Assembly: GCA_945897565.1 (NCBI GenBank)
Contig: CAMDFN010000005.1
Span: forward strand, 1-64,000
Length of the DNA stretch: 64,000 nucleotides
Source of the DNA: Chryseobacterium gleum
GTDB taxonomy: Bacteria; Bacteroidota; Bacteroidia; Flavobacteriales_D; Crocinitomicaceae
Reading direction: 5' to 3'
The notes beneath the pieces are model-generated. The model saw nothing but the letters and a program-made list of their open reading frames with translations, did not search any database and was not told the DNA's origin. This document shows positions 51,991 to 60,612 of this stretch, in pieces (position 1 is the first letter of the stretch; every line of letters starts with the position of its first letter). A program made the position numbers and the translations under genes.

Positions 51991-54411
51991 TTACTTTGCT
52001 TTTTTGGTGATGAACTCAATGATGATGCCTAAAGTGGGTTGCAACAGACCAGAAGCGTTTGCCAATAATTTGGTTTGGTAGCGCGTTGGGTCGTTGGGGT
52101 CGACAACCGGTTGGTTATTGGCATCCGTTTCTACAAGTAAAATAGGTGCTAGCTGCGCTTTGAAACCATACGCGTTTTGTACATCAAAATAGAAGTTCAT
52201 GTTGAATTTATCTAGATAGAGTTTTTTATCTACACGGATATTCAACTGATGAAAGCTTGACTCGCGCGCGGTATTGAGTTTGGTGTAATCGAGAACTCCG
52301 GTTCCGTTTACATCCCAATTACTGGCTAAACTTGAAGTGGCGATATCATAAGGTGTGTAAGGCGCACCGCCCGAAAACAACCAACGCATGCCAAACTCCC
52401 AACCGTTTTTAAAGCGCTTCCCTCCTGTTAAAGACACAATATGTCGGCTGTCCCATGAAGTCGGTACATACACGTTGTTTTTGTCTAAGAATTCTGAACG
52501 CACCCATGTGTAGGCCAACACCGCATAAAAACCTTTGTATAATTTTTGTTGGTAGAGGAATTCTGCGCCGTAGCTTCTTCCGCTTGAAGTTGAACTAATG
52601 GGCTCATTGCCCACAACGCCAAAATCAGAACCGATGTTTGCCAGAGAAATCGAATCTTCAATGGAGAAAGGATAGTAATTGTATTTTTTATAAAAACCTT
52701 CTAAGGTCACGCGCGCATTCCACTTGAGTAAGTACTCGGTACCCAAAACAAAGTGGTCGGCCTGAATGTAGCGAACGCCGTTTTGTTGATTGACCAACTC
52801 GCCTGCTGGATTGCGGTAACCTAAGATGGTATAAGCTGGCAACTGGTGGTAGCGCGCAATATTGGTGTTGATAGCCCAATCTTCGGTCAAGCGATAAGAA
52901 GCCGAGAACATCGGTGAAAACTGCTTGAACGGATTGCGCATTTGAGTGCTGTAAGATGTGCCGTCCATGCGAAGGCCAAGAGACAAACGCAAGCGCTCGT
53001 TTAAAACAGTACGGCTCAATTGCGTAAAAGCAGCATATTTGTGCAGGTTGAGCGTAGACTCAAAGTCGATGACAGCCGGTTGGCCAAAGATGGTGAGTTT
53101 TTGATAGGTATCGGAGAAATATTTAGCGAATTCATAGCCTAGCCCAACGTTCCAACGCCAGCCGTTTTTGAGATAGGTGTGTTCAAAACGCAGTTTATTT
53201 TCAGCCTCAAAGGAAGTGTAGTCTTGGAGCAAGTTTTGTGGCTCCTCAACCATGTCTTTGTAGCGATAGGCGCGGTTGTTGAGCATATTGCGACTAGCTA
53301 CAACTGTTTGAATGGATGATTTGGAAGAGTGCTGCCAAACGGCACCCATGGTGTAGTTCCATTGACCTTGCTGCGGTAGATTTCCGAGAATAAAGTTGTT
53401 ATATTCCACTTGAGCTGTGTCGGTGAGGCCGTCATTAACGCTCGAGTTAAGTCCAAACTGATCAAGTGCGCCCAAACCGATGATAGACAACTTGTTTTTG
53501 GGGTCTAGTTGAAAGTTGAACTTGAATTGGTAGTCGTTGTAGGTCGGTAGAATCGGCAATTTGAGCGCTGCAAATAGCAATTGCAAATAAGAGCGGCGAA
53601 TAGAGAAAATAAAGTCGCCTTTAGCGCCGATTGGACCATCTAAGGTGAGGGCTGCATCTGAAGAACCGAGTGCAAAATTGGTGATCAGTGCGTCTTTATT
53701 GCCATCTTTTTGCTTGAATGAAAGTACTGAGGAAAGCCCATTGGCGCGGTTGGCCGGAAAGGCGCCCGAATAAAATTCTACCTCTCTGATAAAGTTGACG
53801 TTGAGTAAGCCAACAGGTCCGCCACTGCTGCCTTGCGTAGCAAAGTGATTGATATTGGGCACTTCGATGCCATCTAAATAAAATTTGTTTTCGCCCGGCG
53901 AGCCACCTCTAATGATGATGTCGTTTCTAAATGAAGCGCGGGCAGCTACACCAGGAAGCGCGGCAATGACTTTACTCACATCGCGGTTGGCGCCTGGTAG
54001 GCGCTCAATTTCTGTAGCGCTCAGTGTTTTAAGCGAATTGGGCGACTCTGCTTTGCGCTGAAAAGGCGCCGCACTTACCTTCACATCTTTGGAGGTTTGT
54101 ACTTTTTCTTCGAGCTCGACATTGAGCTCCGTTGGGCGCGCATTGGTAATCAGTACCTCTGACTGTATTTTGTCTTCGAAACCAGGCGCACTAATTTTAA
54201 CGGTATAGATACCCGGAGCAAGCGCTTCAAAGCTAAACCGACCATCGAGGTCAACGGCTTTGAGCTGCTGAAGCTCTACAATTGAAACTTTAGCAGGAAA
54301 AACAAGGATTCCGTTGGCGGCATTACTGACTTTACCAGACAACACGCCTGTTTGGGCAAAGAGGGAAAGCGGAAAAATAAAAAAGAAAAGGGTTTGGAGA
54401 GTGCGTTTCAT
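51991..54411 (-). CDS. TonB-dependent receptor with carboxypeptidase-regulatory-like N-domain
   Basis: 806 aa from the ATG at 54411 (MKRTLQTLFFFIFPLSLFAQ). Domains: signal peptide, a CarboxypepD_reg/CNA-B-like beta-sandwich (GVLSGKVSNAANG...VDLDGRFSFEALAPGIYTVKI), a plug (SATEIERLPGANRDVSKVIAALPGV, RNDIIIRGGSPGENKFYLDGIEVPNINHF), and a C-terminal barrel. It imports a substrate across the outer membrane with TonB energy. No SusD partner is adjacent, so a SusCD-type glycan system is unlikely. The ligand cannot be read from sequence. Confidence 0.93.
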   Translation of the reverse strand: MKRTLQTLFFFIFPLSLFAQTGVLSGKVSNAANGILVFPAKVSIVELQQLKAVDLDGRFSFEALAPGIYTVKISAPGFEDKIQSEVLITNARPTELNVELEEKVQTSKDVKVSAAPFQRKAESPNSLKTLSATEIERLPGANRDVSKVIAALPGVAARASFRNDIIIRGGSPGENKFYLDGIEVPNINHFATQGSSGGPVGLLNVNFIREVEFYSGAFPANRANGLSSVLSFKQKDGNKDALITNFALGSSDAALTLDGPIGAKGDFIFSIRRSYLQLLFAALKLPILPTYNDYQFKFNFQLDPKNKLSIIGLGALDQFGLNSSVNDGLTDTAQVEYNNFILGNLPQQGQWNYTMGAVWQHSSKSSIQTVVASRNMLNNRAYRYKDMVEEPQNLLQDYTSFEAENKLRFEHTYLKNGWRWNVGLGYEFAKYFSDTYQKLTIFGQPAVIDFESTLNLHKYAAFTQLSRTVLNERLRLSLGLRMDGTSYSTQMRNPFKQFSPMFSASYRLTEDWAINTNIARYHQLPAYTILGYRNPAGELVNQQNGVRYIQADHFVLGTEYLLKWNARVTLEGFYKKYNYYPFSIEDSISLANIGSDFGVVGNEPISSTSSGRSYGAEFLYQQKLYKGFYAVLAYTWVRSEFLDKNNVYVPTSWDSRHIVSLTGGKRFKNGWEFGMRWLFSGGAPYTPYDIATSSLASNWDVNGTGVLDYTKLNTARESSFHQLNIRVDKKLYLDKFNMNFYFDVQNAYGFKAQLAPILLVETDANNQPVVDPNDPTRYQTKLLANASGLLQPTLGIIIEFITKKAK

Positions 54412-54465
54412 TTTTTGTTGAAGTTTGGTAAGACAAAAAAAGAACAAAAGTTCAACAAAAAAGTT

Positions 54466-54912
54466 TTATTCTGTGGGTATTTTATCCGTTCGTACCCATT
54501 CTTGGGTCCTGTAAAACGGACCAATATAGCCGCGCACATTGAGTTTATCGTTGTTGTTTTCGTTCAGCCACATCGAACAGGTGTAGGTTTTGCCATTGTC
54601 TGGATCGAGGATAGTGCCATCTTCCCATTGAGACCCACTCCATTGCATTTGCTTGACAATGAGCATGCCCATGACGGGCTGATTGTAAAGTTTGCCACTG
54701 CACTCGGTGCATTTGGAATTTGGGCCGTCTTTTCCTCTTTTATAAATGTAAACGACTTTACCGTAGAGCACACCGTCTTTTTTGTAAAGTTCGACAATTG
54801 ATTTTTTGTAGCCAGTGGCGTCGTCTATGGTGATCCATAAACCAGAACAAGACTGCGAATAGGCAAGTAAACCTATCCAAAAAAACAAAGAAAAGGAAAT
54901 GAATTTAAGCAT
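54466..54912 (-). CDS. Secreted DUF2147 protein
   Basis: 148 aa. Signal peptide MLKFISFSLFFWIGLLAYSQ, then the DUF2147 pattern: GLWITIDDATGYKKSIVELYKKDGVLYGKVVYIY, PVMGMLIVKQMQW and WEDGTILDPDNGKTYTCSMWL. The family is a small periplasmic beta-barrel, possibly lipocalin-like, of unknown role. Two Cys in SKCTECSG may bind metal or pair. Overlaps the upstream amidotransferase gene by 8 bp. Confidence 0.9.
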   Translation of the reverse strand: MLKFISFSLFFWIGLLAYSQSCSGLWITIDDATGYKKSIVELYKKDGVLYGKVVYIYKRGKDGPNSKCTECSGKLYNQPVMGMLIVKQMQWSGSQWEDGTILDPDNGKTYTCSMWLNENNNDKLNVRGYIGPFYRTQEWVRTDKIPTE

Positions 54913-55468
54913 GTTGAGCGATCTGTATAAAATTGCGCAAAATTTCTTTACCGAGTGGCGTCAAGACCGATTCTGGATGAAATTGCACGCCGTAAACCTT
55001 TAATTCAGGTCTTTCAAAAGCCATGGGCACACCACTTTGGCTTTTGGCACTGATCCAGTCTGGCGGACAAACCACCTTCCAAGAATGATACAGCCCCACT
55101 TCAATATGTGAAGGTAAGTGCTTAAATAAGCCTTGGTGGTGTTGGATATTGATTTTTTCTGAAACCCCGTGTCTGACTTCACTTTGATTTTCGAGTGTAC
55201 CGCCCAGGTGTTCAACCAGGGCTTGCATGCCCAAACACACTCCTAGGATTGGTTTTTTACCAACAAACTCTTGTAGCAAGGCAGCGAGACCTTCTTTTTC
55301 TGACGGAAGACCCGGCCCTGGGGATAAAACAATGGCGTTTGCCTGCCCAACGATCTCTCGCGAAAGTTGGTCATGACGCACTACCGTAAGTTTCAACTCC
55401 ATTGCCTCGAGGTAATGGGCAAGGTTGTACGTAAAGGAGTCATAAAAATCAATCAAAAGAACCCTCAC
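54905..55468 (-). CDS. Aminodeoxychorismate/anthranilate synthase glutamine amidotransferase (PabA/TrpG)
   Basis: 187 aa with a GTG start. Class I amidotransferase triad: nucleophile Cys in GVCLGMQALVEHLGG, and His/Glu in VQFHPESVLTPLG. DFYDSFTYNLAHYLE and LSPGPGLPSEKEGL are typical of the TrpG/PabA group. It supplies ammonia to the chorismate-aminating subunit for folate or tryptophan synthesis. No pabB or trpE is adjacent, so the pathway is undecided. Confidence 0.92.
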   Translation of the reverse strand: MRVLLIDFYDSFTYNLAHYLEAMELKLTVVRHDQLSREIVGQANAIVLSPGPGLPSEKEGLAALLQEFVGKKPILGVCLGMQALVEHLGGTLENQSEVRHGVSEKINIQHHQGLFKHLPSHIEVGLYHSWKVVCPPDWISAKSQSGVPMAFERPELKVYGVQFHPESVLTPLGKEILRNFIQIAQHA

Positions 55469-55491
55469 GTAGCTTGTTTTTTGTTACTTTG

Positions 55492-55499
55492 CAAAAGTA
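55492..55499 (-). promoter_or_regulatory. -7 promoter element (TACTTTTG) of the amidotransferase gene
   Basis: Exact TAnnTTTG match on the minus strand, 23 bp before the GTG start. A one-mismatch plus-strand element (TTACTTTG, 55484-55491) for the RidA gene is directly adjacent. Confidence 0.45.
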
Positions 55500-55518
55500 G
55501 TAAATTCAAGCACTCGGC

Positions 55519-55905
55519 ATGTCAGCAGTTAAAATACCCATTCAGATTCCCAACGCACCTGCTCCGGTTGGCCCCTACAGCCAAGCCATTCTCAAGGGCG
55601 ATACGCTCTATATCAGTGGGCAAATTCCTCTGAATCCGAGCACTGGCTTACTTGAAATAGAAACGATAGAAATGGCTACAAATCGGGTGCTCCTCAATAT
55701 TGACGCGTTGCTTCAAGAAGCGGGCTTTGGTAGCGAAGACGTCGTGATGGTGAGTATATTTATGAAAGACCTACAAGAATTTCAAGCCATGAATCAGGTA
55801 TATGCCTCCTATTTCAAAGGGATTGCACCTGCCCGCCAGACCGTACAGGTTGCCAGGCTTCCGCTCGACGTAACCATTGAAATCTCTTGCATCGCTCAAA
55901 AATGA
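55519..55905 (+). CDS. RidA family reactive enamine/imine deaminase
   Basis: 128 aa. NAPAPVGPYSQAILKGDTLYISGQIPLNP and the C-terminal ARQTVQVARLPLDVTIEISCIA with the substrate-binding Arg identify a RidA/YjgF protein. It hydrolyses enamine/imine intermediates released by PLP enzymes. Complete. Its stop overlaps the glycosyltransferase start (ATGA). Confidence 0.96.
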   Translation: MSAVKIPIQIPNAPAPVGPYSQAILKGDTLYISGQIPLNPSTGLLEIETIEMATNRVLLNIDALLQEAGFGSEDVVMVSIFMKDLQEFQAMNQVYASYFKGIAPARQTVQVARLPLDVTIEISCIAQK

Positions 55906-57830
55906 CCTCCGAACACCACTTTGATTTGAGTGTCGTGATTGTCAACTACAATGTAGCGAACTTTCTAGAGCAGTGCTTGAACAGTGTTTTTGCGGCCAGC
56001 CAAAACTTGCGCATCGAAGTATTTGTCGTGGACAACAACAGTGTGGACGGTTCGGTAACGTTAGTTAGAGAAAAATTCCCGTCGGTTCAGCTGTTGGCCA
56101 ATACAGATAATGTTGGTTTTTCAAAAGCCAACAACCAAGCAATCCACTTGAGTAAAGGACGTTATGTTTTATTGCTCAACCCAGATACGGTTGTAGAGCA
56201 AGACACCTTCGATAAATGCGTTGCCTACATGGATGCGCACCCAAAAGCCGGAGGGCTGGGCGTGCGCATGCTCGATGGAAAAGGACGCTTTTTGCCAGAA
56301 TCGAAACGGGGCCTACCTACTCCGGCCGTATCGTTTTATAAGATATTTGGCTTGTCTAAGTTGTTTCCGAAAAGCAAAAAATTCGGCACCTACCATTTGG
56401 GCTTTCTCGATGAGCATCAAACGCACGAAATAGATGTTTTGAGCGGTGCCTTTATGCTGATGCGTGCCGAAACGCTAGATAAAGTTGGCCTGCTCGACGA
56501 AGCCTTTTTTATGTACGGAGAAGACATCGATTTGTCTTACCGCATTCAGCTGGGCGGTTATTCCAACGTTTATTTTCCCGAGACAAAAATCATCCATTAC
56601 AAAGGAGAAAGCACCAAAAAAGGGTCTTTGAACTATGTTTTTGTCTTTTACAAGGCCATGGTTATTTTTGCTAAAAAGCATTTTTCTGCGCGCTATGCGC
56701 GTATTTTCTCGTTCGCTATCCACATGGCTATTTACCTCAGAGCGAGCGCTTCTATTCTCAAACGCGTTGTCACCAACTTAAGTTGGCCGCTTACAGATGC
56801 CGCTATTTCATACGGACTCTTGTATATCTTGGCCCAACAATGGGAACAACATCAAATTCTATTTCCAGCATGGGCCTATGACGTTCTTATTCCTTTCTAT
56901 GTAAGTATTTGGATTTTCTATTCCTGGCTTTTTGGCCTCTACGATCGAGGTACGCAAGTACATCAAATATGGAAAAGCACTTTTTTAGGTACTATTGCTA
57001 TTTTAGTTGCCTATGCTTTATTTCCGAATGAATGGCAATTTTCAAGGCTTTTTATCTTATTAGGTGCCGCTGGATTTTTAGTTGCCTATTACCTCACTCG
57101 TTCATTGAAAGAACTACTGAGCAAAGGCCGAATTGACTTCGGTAAACTCCCTAAAAAACGCTTTGGCATTGTAGCCAACCAAGAAGAATTTAACCGCATT
57201 GCTGACTTGTTAAAAGCTACGTACCCTGAGATAGAACAAATCTATCAAATTGCCATTAGCGAGCTCCCTGCAAATGCTGGCGCTCAGCTAGAAGACATCA
57301 TTCGGGTGCGCCAGCTCAATGAAATGATTTTCTCGGCCAAAGATGTGGGTACATCCAAGATCATCCAATACATGGCCGATACCGCTACACTCGACCTCGA
57401 ATACAAAATTGCCCAACCTGATACCAGCTACCTCATCGGAAGTTCTTCCATTGATCAAGCTGGCGCATACTACAACATACACTTTGACGCCTTGCAACTA
57501 CCCGCCAACAAGCGCATCAAGCGCCTTTTTGACCTTATCTTGGCTACCCTATTGCTATTGCTCAGCCCCCTCCTATTTTGGTGTTTTCACAAGCCTAAAC
57601 AATTCATCAAAAATATTTTTCAAGTTTTATTTGGTCGCTGTTCTTTTGTGGGCGTCAGGTCTCAGCAAGACAGCTCCAAAAAAGGTAAACTTTGCATCCT
57701 GCAACCACAACTAAATAAAGAGCAACCATCTGAATTACAAGCATTTATTTACACCAAAACCTACGCCCTCACCCATGACCTCACCTCTGTCTGGATGCAA
57801 CTAAGGCTGCTAGACAACGAACCGCACTAA
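55902..57830 (+). CDS. GT2 glycosyltransferase fused to a degenerate sugar-transferase-like membrane module
   Basis: 642 aa from the ATG at 55902 (the track start is inside ridA). Residues 1-245 are a GT-A family 2 transferase: VVIVNYNVANFLEQCLNSV, DNVGFSKANNQAI, LLNPDTVV and MYGEDIDLSYRI. From about 290 come several membrane helices, then a Rossmann-like soluble part (FGIVANQEEFNRIADLL) as in polyprenyl-phosphate sugar phosphotransferases. The next segment, NKRIKRLFDLILATLLLLLSP, matches the start of a WcaJ-type catalytic domain, but the catalytic Lys-Phe-Arg-Thr-Met region is absent. Transferase activity is likely; the second module is probably not catalytic. Role in surface glycan synthesis. 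Confidence 0.88.
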   Translation: MTSEHHFDLSVVIVNYNVANFLEQCLNSVFAASQNLRIEVFVVDNNSVDGSVTLVREKFPSVQLLANTDNVGFSKANNQAIHLSKGRYVLLLNPDTVVEQDTFDKCVAYMDAHPKAGGLGVRMLDGKGRFLPESKRGLPTPAVSFYKIFGLSKLFPKSKKFGTYHLGFLDEHQTHEIDVLSGAFMLMRAETLDKVGLLDEAFFMYGEDIDLSYRIQLGGYSNVYFPETKIIHYKGESTKKGSLNYVFVFYKAMVIFAKKHFSARYARIFSFAIHMAIYLRASASILKRVVTNLSWPLTDAAISYGLLYILAQQWEQHQILFPAWAYDVLIPFYVSIWIFYSWLFGLYDRGTQVHQIWKSTFLGTIAILVAYALFPNEWQFSRLFILLGAAGFLVAYYLTRSLKELLSKGRIDFGKLPKKRFGIVANQEEFNRIADLLKATYPEIEQIYQIAISELPANAGAQLEDIIRVRQLNEMIFSAKDVGTSKIIQYMADTATLDLEYKIAQPDTSYLIGSSSIDQAGAYYNIHFDALQLPANKRIKRLFDLILATLLLLLSPLLFWCFHKPKQFIKNIFQVLFGRCSFVGVRSQQDSSKKGKLCILQPQLNKEQPSELQAFIYTKTYALTHDLTSVWMQLRLLDNEPH

Positions 57831-57848
57831 TATTTGTCTGAATTTGCT

Positions 57849-57856
57849 TAATTTTG
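57849..57856 (+). promoter_or_regulatory. -7 promoter element (TAATTTTG) of the E2 gene
   Basis: Exact TAnnTTTG match 31 bp before the ATG at 57888. Confidence 0.45.
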
Positions 57857-57887
57857 CAGGCAAATCAACGACATCAATTTTCAATAC

Positions 57888-59174
57888 ATGGCACAAATAG
57901 AAATTCGTCTTCCCAAAATGGGAGAAAGCGTCACCGAAGCAACCATTACCAATTGGCTCAAAAACATTGGCGATTCAGTTGCCATGGACGAACCGCTCGT
58001 TGAAGTTGCTACAGACAAAGTAGACAACGAACTTCCTTCTGAAGCAGCCGGCACCCTGATCCAAATTCTTTTTGAAAAAGACCAAGTTGCGCAAGTTGGC
58101 GATGTCATTGCCATTCTTTCTACCGACGGAAGTGCCGCACCTGCACCCGCTGCACCAGCACCTGCTGCTGTCAGCACACCGACAGAAACAAGCAACACCG
58201 TTGTTGCCAACAACGCCCCAACAGCAGTAGCGCCGTTAACCAAAGGTGCCGAGGGTCGTTTCTACTCTCCACTCGTGCGCACTATTGCTCAAAAAGAAAA
58301 TATAAGCGCGCAAGAATTAGCCGCTATCCAAGGGACGGGTCAAGACGGCCGCGTCACCAAAAAAGACATCCTTAGCTTTTTGGAGACAAGAGGCAGCGCA
58401 CCAGTAAGTGCAGCAGCAAGCACCAACTTGCCTGCATTCAAAGCGCCAGTAGTTATGCCAAATAGCGGCGATGAAATCATCGAGATGGACCGCATGCGCA
58501 AACTCATTGCAGACCACATGCTCATGTCCGTTCAGGTGTCTCCGCATGTCACCTCTTTTGTCGAGGCAGATGTCACGACTATCGTGAAGTGGCGCGAGCG
58601 CATGAAAAACGAATTCAAAAAACGCGAAGGTGAAAACCTCACTTTTACACCAATCTTTATAGAAGCGGTGGCCAAAGCCATCAAAGACTTCCCAATGATC
58701 AATGTTTCTGTTTCTGGCACAACGATCATCAAGCGCAAAGACATCAATATCGGTATGGCTGCGGCTTTACCAAGCGGCAACCTCATCGTGCCCGTGATCA
58801 AAAACGCTGACCGCATGAATCTTGTTGGTTTGGCCAAAGCAGTGAACGAACTCGCCAACAACGCCCGCAACAACAAACTCAAGCCAGAAGATATCCAAGG
58901 TGGCACCTACACCGTTACCAACGTCGGAACCTTCGGCAACGTAATGGGTACTCCAATTATCAATCAGCCCCAGGTGGCAATTCTTGCACTTGGTGCCATC
59001 AGAAAAGTACCAGCCGTAATCGAAACACCAGAAGGTGACTTCATTGGCATTCGTCACAAAATGTTCTTATCCCACTCCTATGACCACCGCGTTGTCGACG
59101 GAGCACTCGGAGGTCAGTTTGTACGCCGAGTAGCCGATTACCTCGAAGGATTTGATCCAGAAACAAGTATTTAA
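57888..59174 (+). CDS. 2-oxo acid dehydrogenase E2 (lipoyl acyltransferase)
   Basis: 428 aa. One lipoyl domain (1-78) with the lipoylated Lys in EVATDKVDNEL (Lys 44), an Ala/Pro-rich linker, an E3-binding domain (FYSPLVRTIAQKENISAQELAAIQGTGQDGRVTKKDI, about 120-160) and a catalytic domain ending HSYDHRVVDGALGGQFVRRV with the active-site His and Asp. It transfers acyl groups from E1-bound TPP to CoA. No E1 or E3 is adjacent; the E1 alpha-beta fusion at 23816 could be its partner. Branched-chain versus 2-oxoglutarate specificity is not resolved. Confidence 0.94.
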   Translation: MAQIEIRLPKMGESVTEATITNWLKNIGDSVAMDEPLVEVATDKVDNELPSEAAGTLIQILFEKDQVAQVGDVIAILSTDGSAAPAPAAPAPAAVSTPTETSNTVVANNAPTAVAPLTKGAEGRFYSPLVRTIAQKENISAQELAAIQGTGQDGRVTKKDILSFLETRGSAPVSAAASTNLPAFKAPVVMPNSGDEIIEMDRMRKLIADHMLMSVQVSPHVTSFVEADVTTIVKWRERMKNEFKKREGENLTFTPIFIEAVAKAIKDFPMINVSVSGTTIIKRKDINIGMAAALPSGNLIVPVIKNADRMNLVGLAKAVNELANNARNNKLKPEDIQGGTYTVTNVGTFGNVMGTPIINQPQVAILALGAIRKVPAVIETPEGDFIGIRHKMFLSHSYDHRVVDGALGGQFVRRVADYLEGFDPETSI

Positions 59175-59176
59175 GC

Positions 59177-60007
59177 ATGGCGCTCAAACTCGTACGCCCG
59201 CTTTGTGTTTTTGACCTCGAAACAACCGGTCTTCAAATCACCAAAGACCGCATTGTACAAATCGCAGTAATCAAACTTTTCCCCGACGGACACCGCGAAA
59301 CCTTCAATGAATTGGTCAACCCAGGCCAGCTAATTCCTGAAGAAATAACCGCCATTCATGGCATCAGTAACGAAATGGTTGCCAACGCGCCTAGTTTTGA
59401 GACACTGGCCCCTGGCCTGCTCGATTTTATTGGCGATGCCGACCTCGGAGGTTACAATTCCAATAAATTTGACATTCCGGTTTTGTCCGAAGAGCTCTTG
59501 CGCTGCGGTATCGATTTTGATTTGGGCGCGCGACACTTTGTAGATGTCCAAAATATCTTCCACAAAATGGAACAACGCACCTTAGCTGCGGCTTATCAGT
59601 TTTACTGCGGCAAACAAATTGAAAATGCCCACAATGCGCTTTATGATACCCTTGCAACCCTAGAGGTCTTGCAGGCGCAAACAGAAAAATACCCCGACCT
59701 CAACAACGATATTGCAGGCCTTGCCAAGTTTTCTACTGTCGGCAACAAGCAAGCCGATTTTGCAGGGCGCTTGGCCATCGATGAAAATCAAGAGGTTTGC
59801 TACAACTTTGGCAAGCACAAAGGCAAAACCGTTGCACAGGTTCTCAAATTAGAGCCAGGCTACTACGGCTGGATGCTCGAGGCCGATTTTCCGCTCTATA
59901 CCAAACAAGTCTTGCGCAAAGAAATGGAGCGCATCAAAGCCGGTAATAGTTCACAACAAATCGGCGACAAACTCGAATTATTGAAAAATAAATTCAACAA
60001 GCCATGA
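59177..60007 (+). CDS. DnaQ-like 3'-5' exonuclease with C-terminal DUF3820-like domain
   Basis: 276 aa. DEDDh exonuclease motifs: VFDLETTGL (Exo I), GGYNSNKFDIPVLSEEL (Exo II) and HNALYDTLATLEVL (Exo III), in residues 8-170. A short C-terminal domain (CYNFGKHKGKTVAQVLKLEPGYYGWMLEADFP) resembles DUF3820, which often follows such nucleases. Role: trimming of DNA or RNA ends, possibly proofreading. It starts 2 bp after the E2 stop and its end overlaps the next gene by 4 bp. Confidence 0.92.
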   Translation: MALKLVRPLCVFDLETTGLQITKDRIVQIAVIKLFPDGHRETFNELVNPGQLIPEEITAIHGISNEMVANAPSFETLAPGLLDFIGDADLGGYNSNKFDIPVLSEELLRCGIDFDLGARHFVDVQNIFHKMEQRTLAAAYQFYCGKQIENAHNALYDTLATLEVLQAQTEKYPDLNNDIAGLAKFSTVGNKQADFAGRLAIDENQEVCYNFGKHKGKTVAQVLKLEPGYYGWMLEADFPLYTKQVLRKEMERIKAGNSSQQIGDKLELLKNKFNKP

Positions 60008-60612
60008 AAATCATCTGTATTGGTCGCAACTATGCCGACCATGCCAAAGAAATGAAGGCTGCGCTACCCTTAGAGCCACTCTACTTTCTCAAACCAGATA
60101 CCGCCTTACTCAGAGAAGGAGATTTTTATTACCCAACTTTTACCCAAGACCTCCATTTTGAATGTGAGCTTGTGGTGCGCATAGAAAAAGTTGGCAAGCA
60201 TATATCACCTGAATTTGCGCATAAATACTATACTCATTTCACGCTTGGCATTGATTTTACTGCCCGCGACATCCAAGAAAACTGCAAAGCAAACGGCTTG
60301 CCTTGGGAGAAAGCCAAAGGTTTTGACCACAGTGCGCCACTTTCCAATACCTGGATTGAAAAAACACAAATAGACCTTCAAACAGCCGAATTCAAATTGT
60401 TTCAGAACGGCGAGCTCAGACAAACAGGCCACCCTAAAGATTTTATTTTTAGCATCGATACGGTCATTTCTTATGTGTCGCAATACGTAACGCTCAAAAC
60501 CGGCGATCTCATTTTTACAGGCACCCCAGCAGGCGTTGGCCCTGTTCAAATTGGAGACGTGCTTCGCGCCCAACTCAATGGACATGAGCTACTTGAGTTA
60601 AAAATCAGCTGA
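60004..60612 (+). CDS. Fumarylacetoacetate hydrolase family protein
   Basis: 202 aa. MKIICIGRNYADHAKEM, LHFECELVVRI with metal-binding Glu residues, GIDFTARDIQ and GDLIFTGTPAGVGPV define the FAH fold. Short single-domain members include acylpyruvate hydrolases and oxaloacetate decarboxylases/tautomerases. Coupled to the exonuclease gene by ATGA. Its TGA and the stop of the convergent gene together form the palindrome TGATCA. Confidence 0.93.
   Translation: MKIICIGRNYADHAKEMKAALPLEPLYFLKPDTALLREGDFYYPTFTQDLHFECELVVRIEKVGKHISPEFAHKYYTHFTLGIDFTARDIQENCKANGLPWEKAKGFDHSAPLSNTWIEKTQIDLQTAEFKLFQNGELRQTGHPKDFIFSIDTVISYVSQYVTLKTGDLIFTGTPAGVGPVQIGDVLRAQLNGHELLELKIS

Noticed and set aside
51991-54411. 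SusC/SusD glycan-uptake locus
   Set aside because: The TonB-dependent receptor has no SusD-like lipoprotein or glycoside hydrolase next to it.
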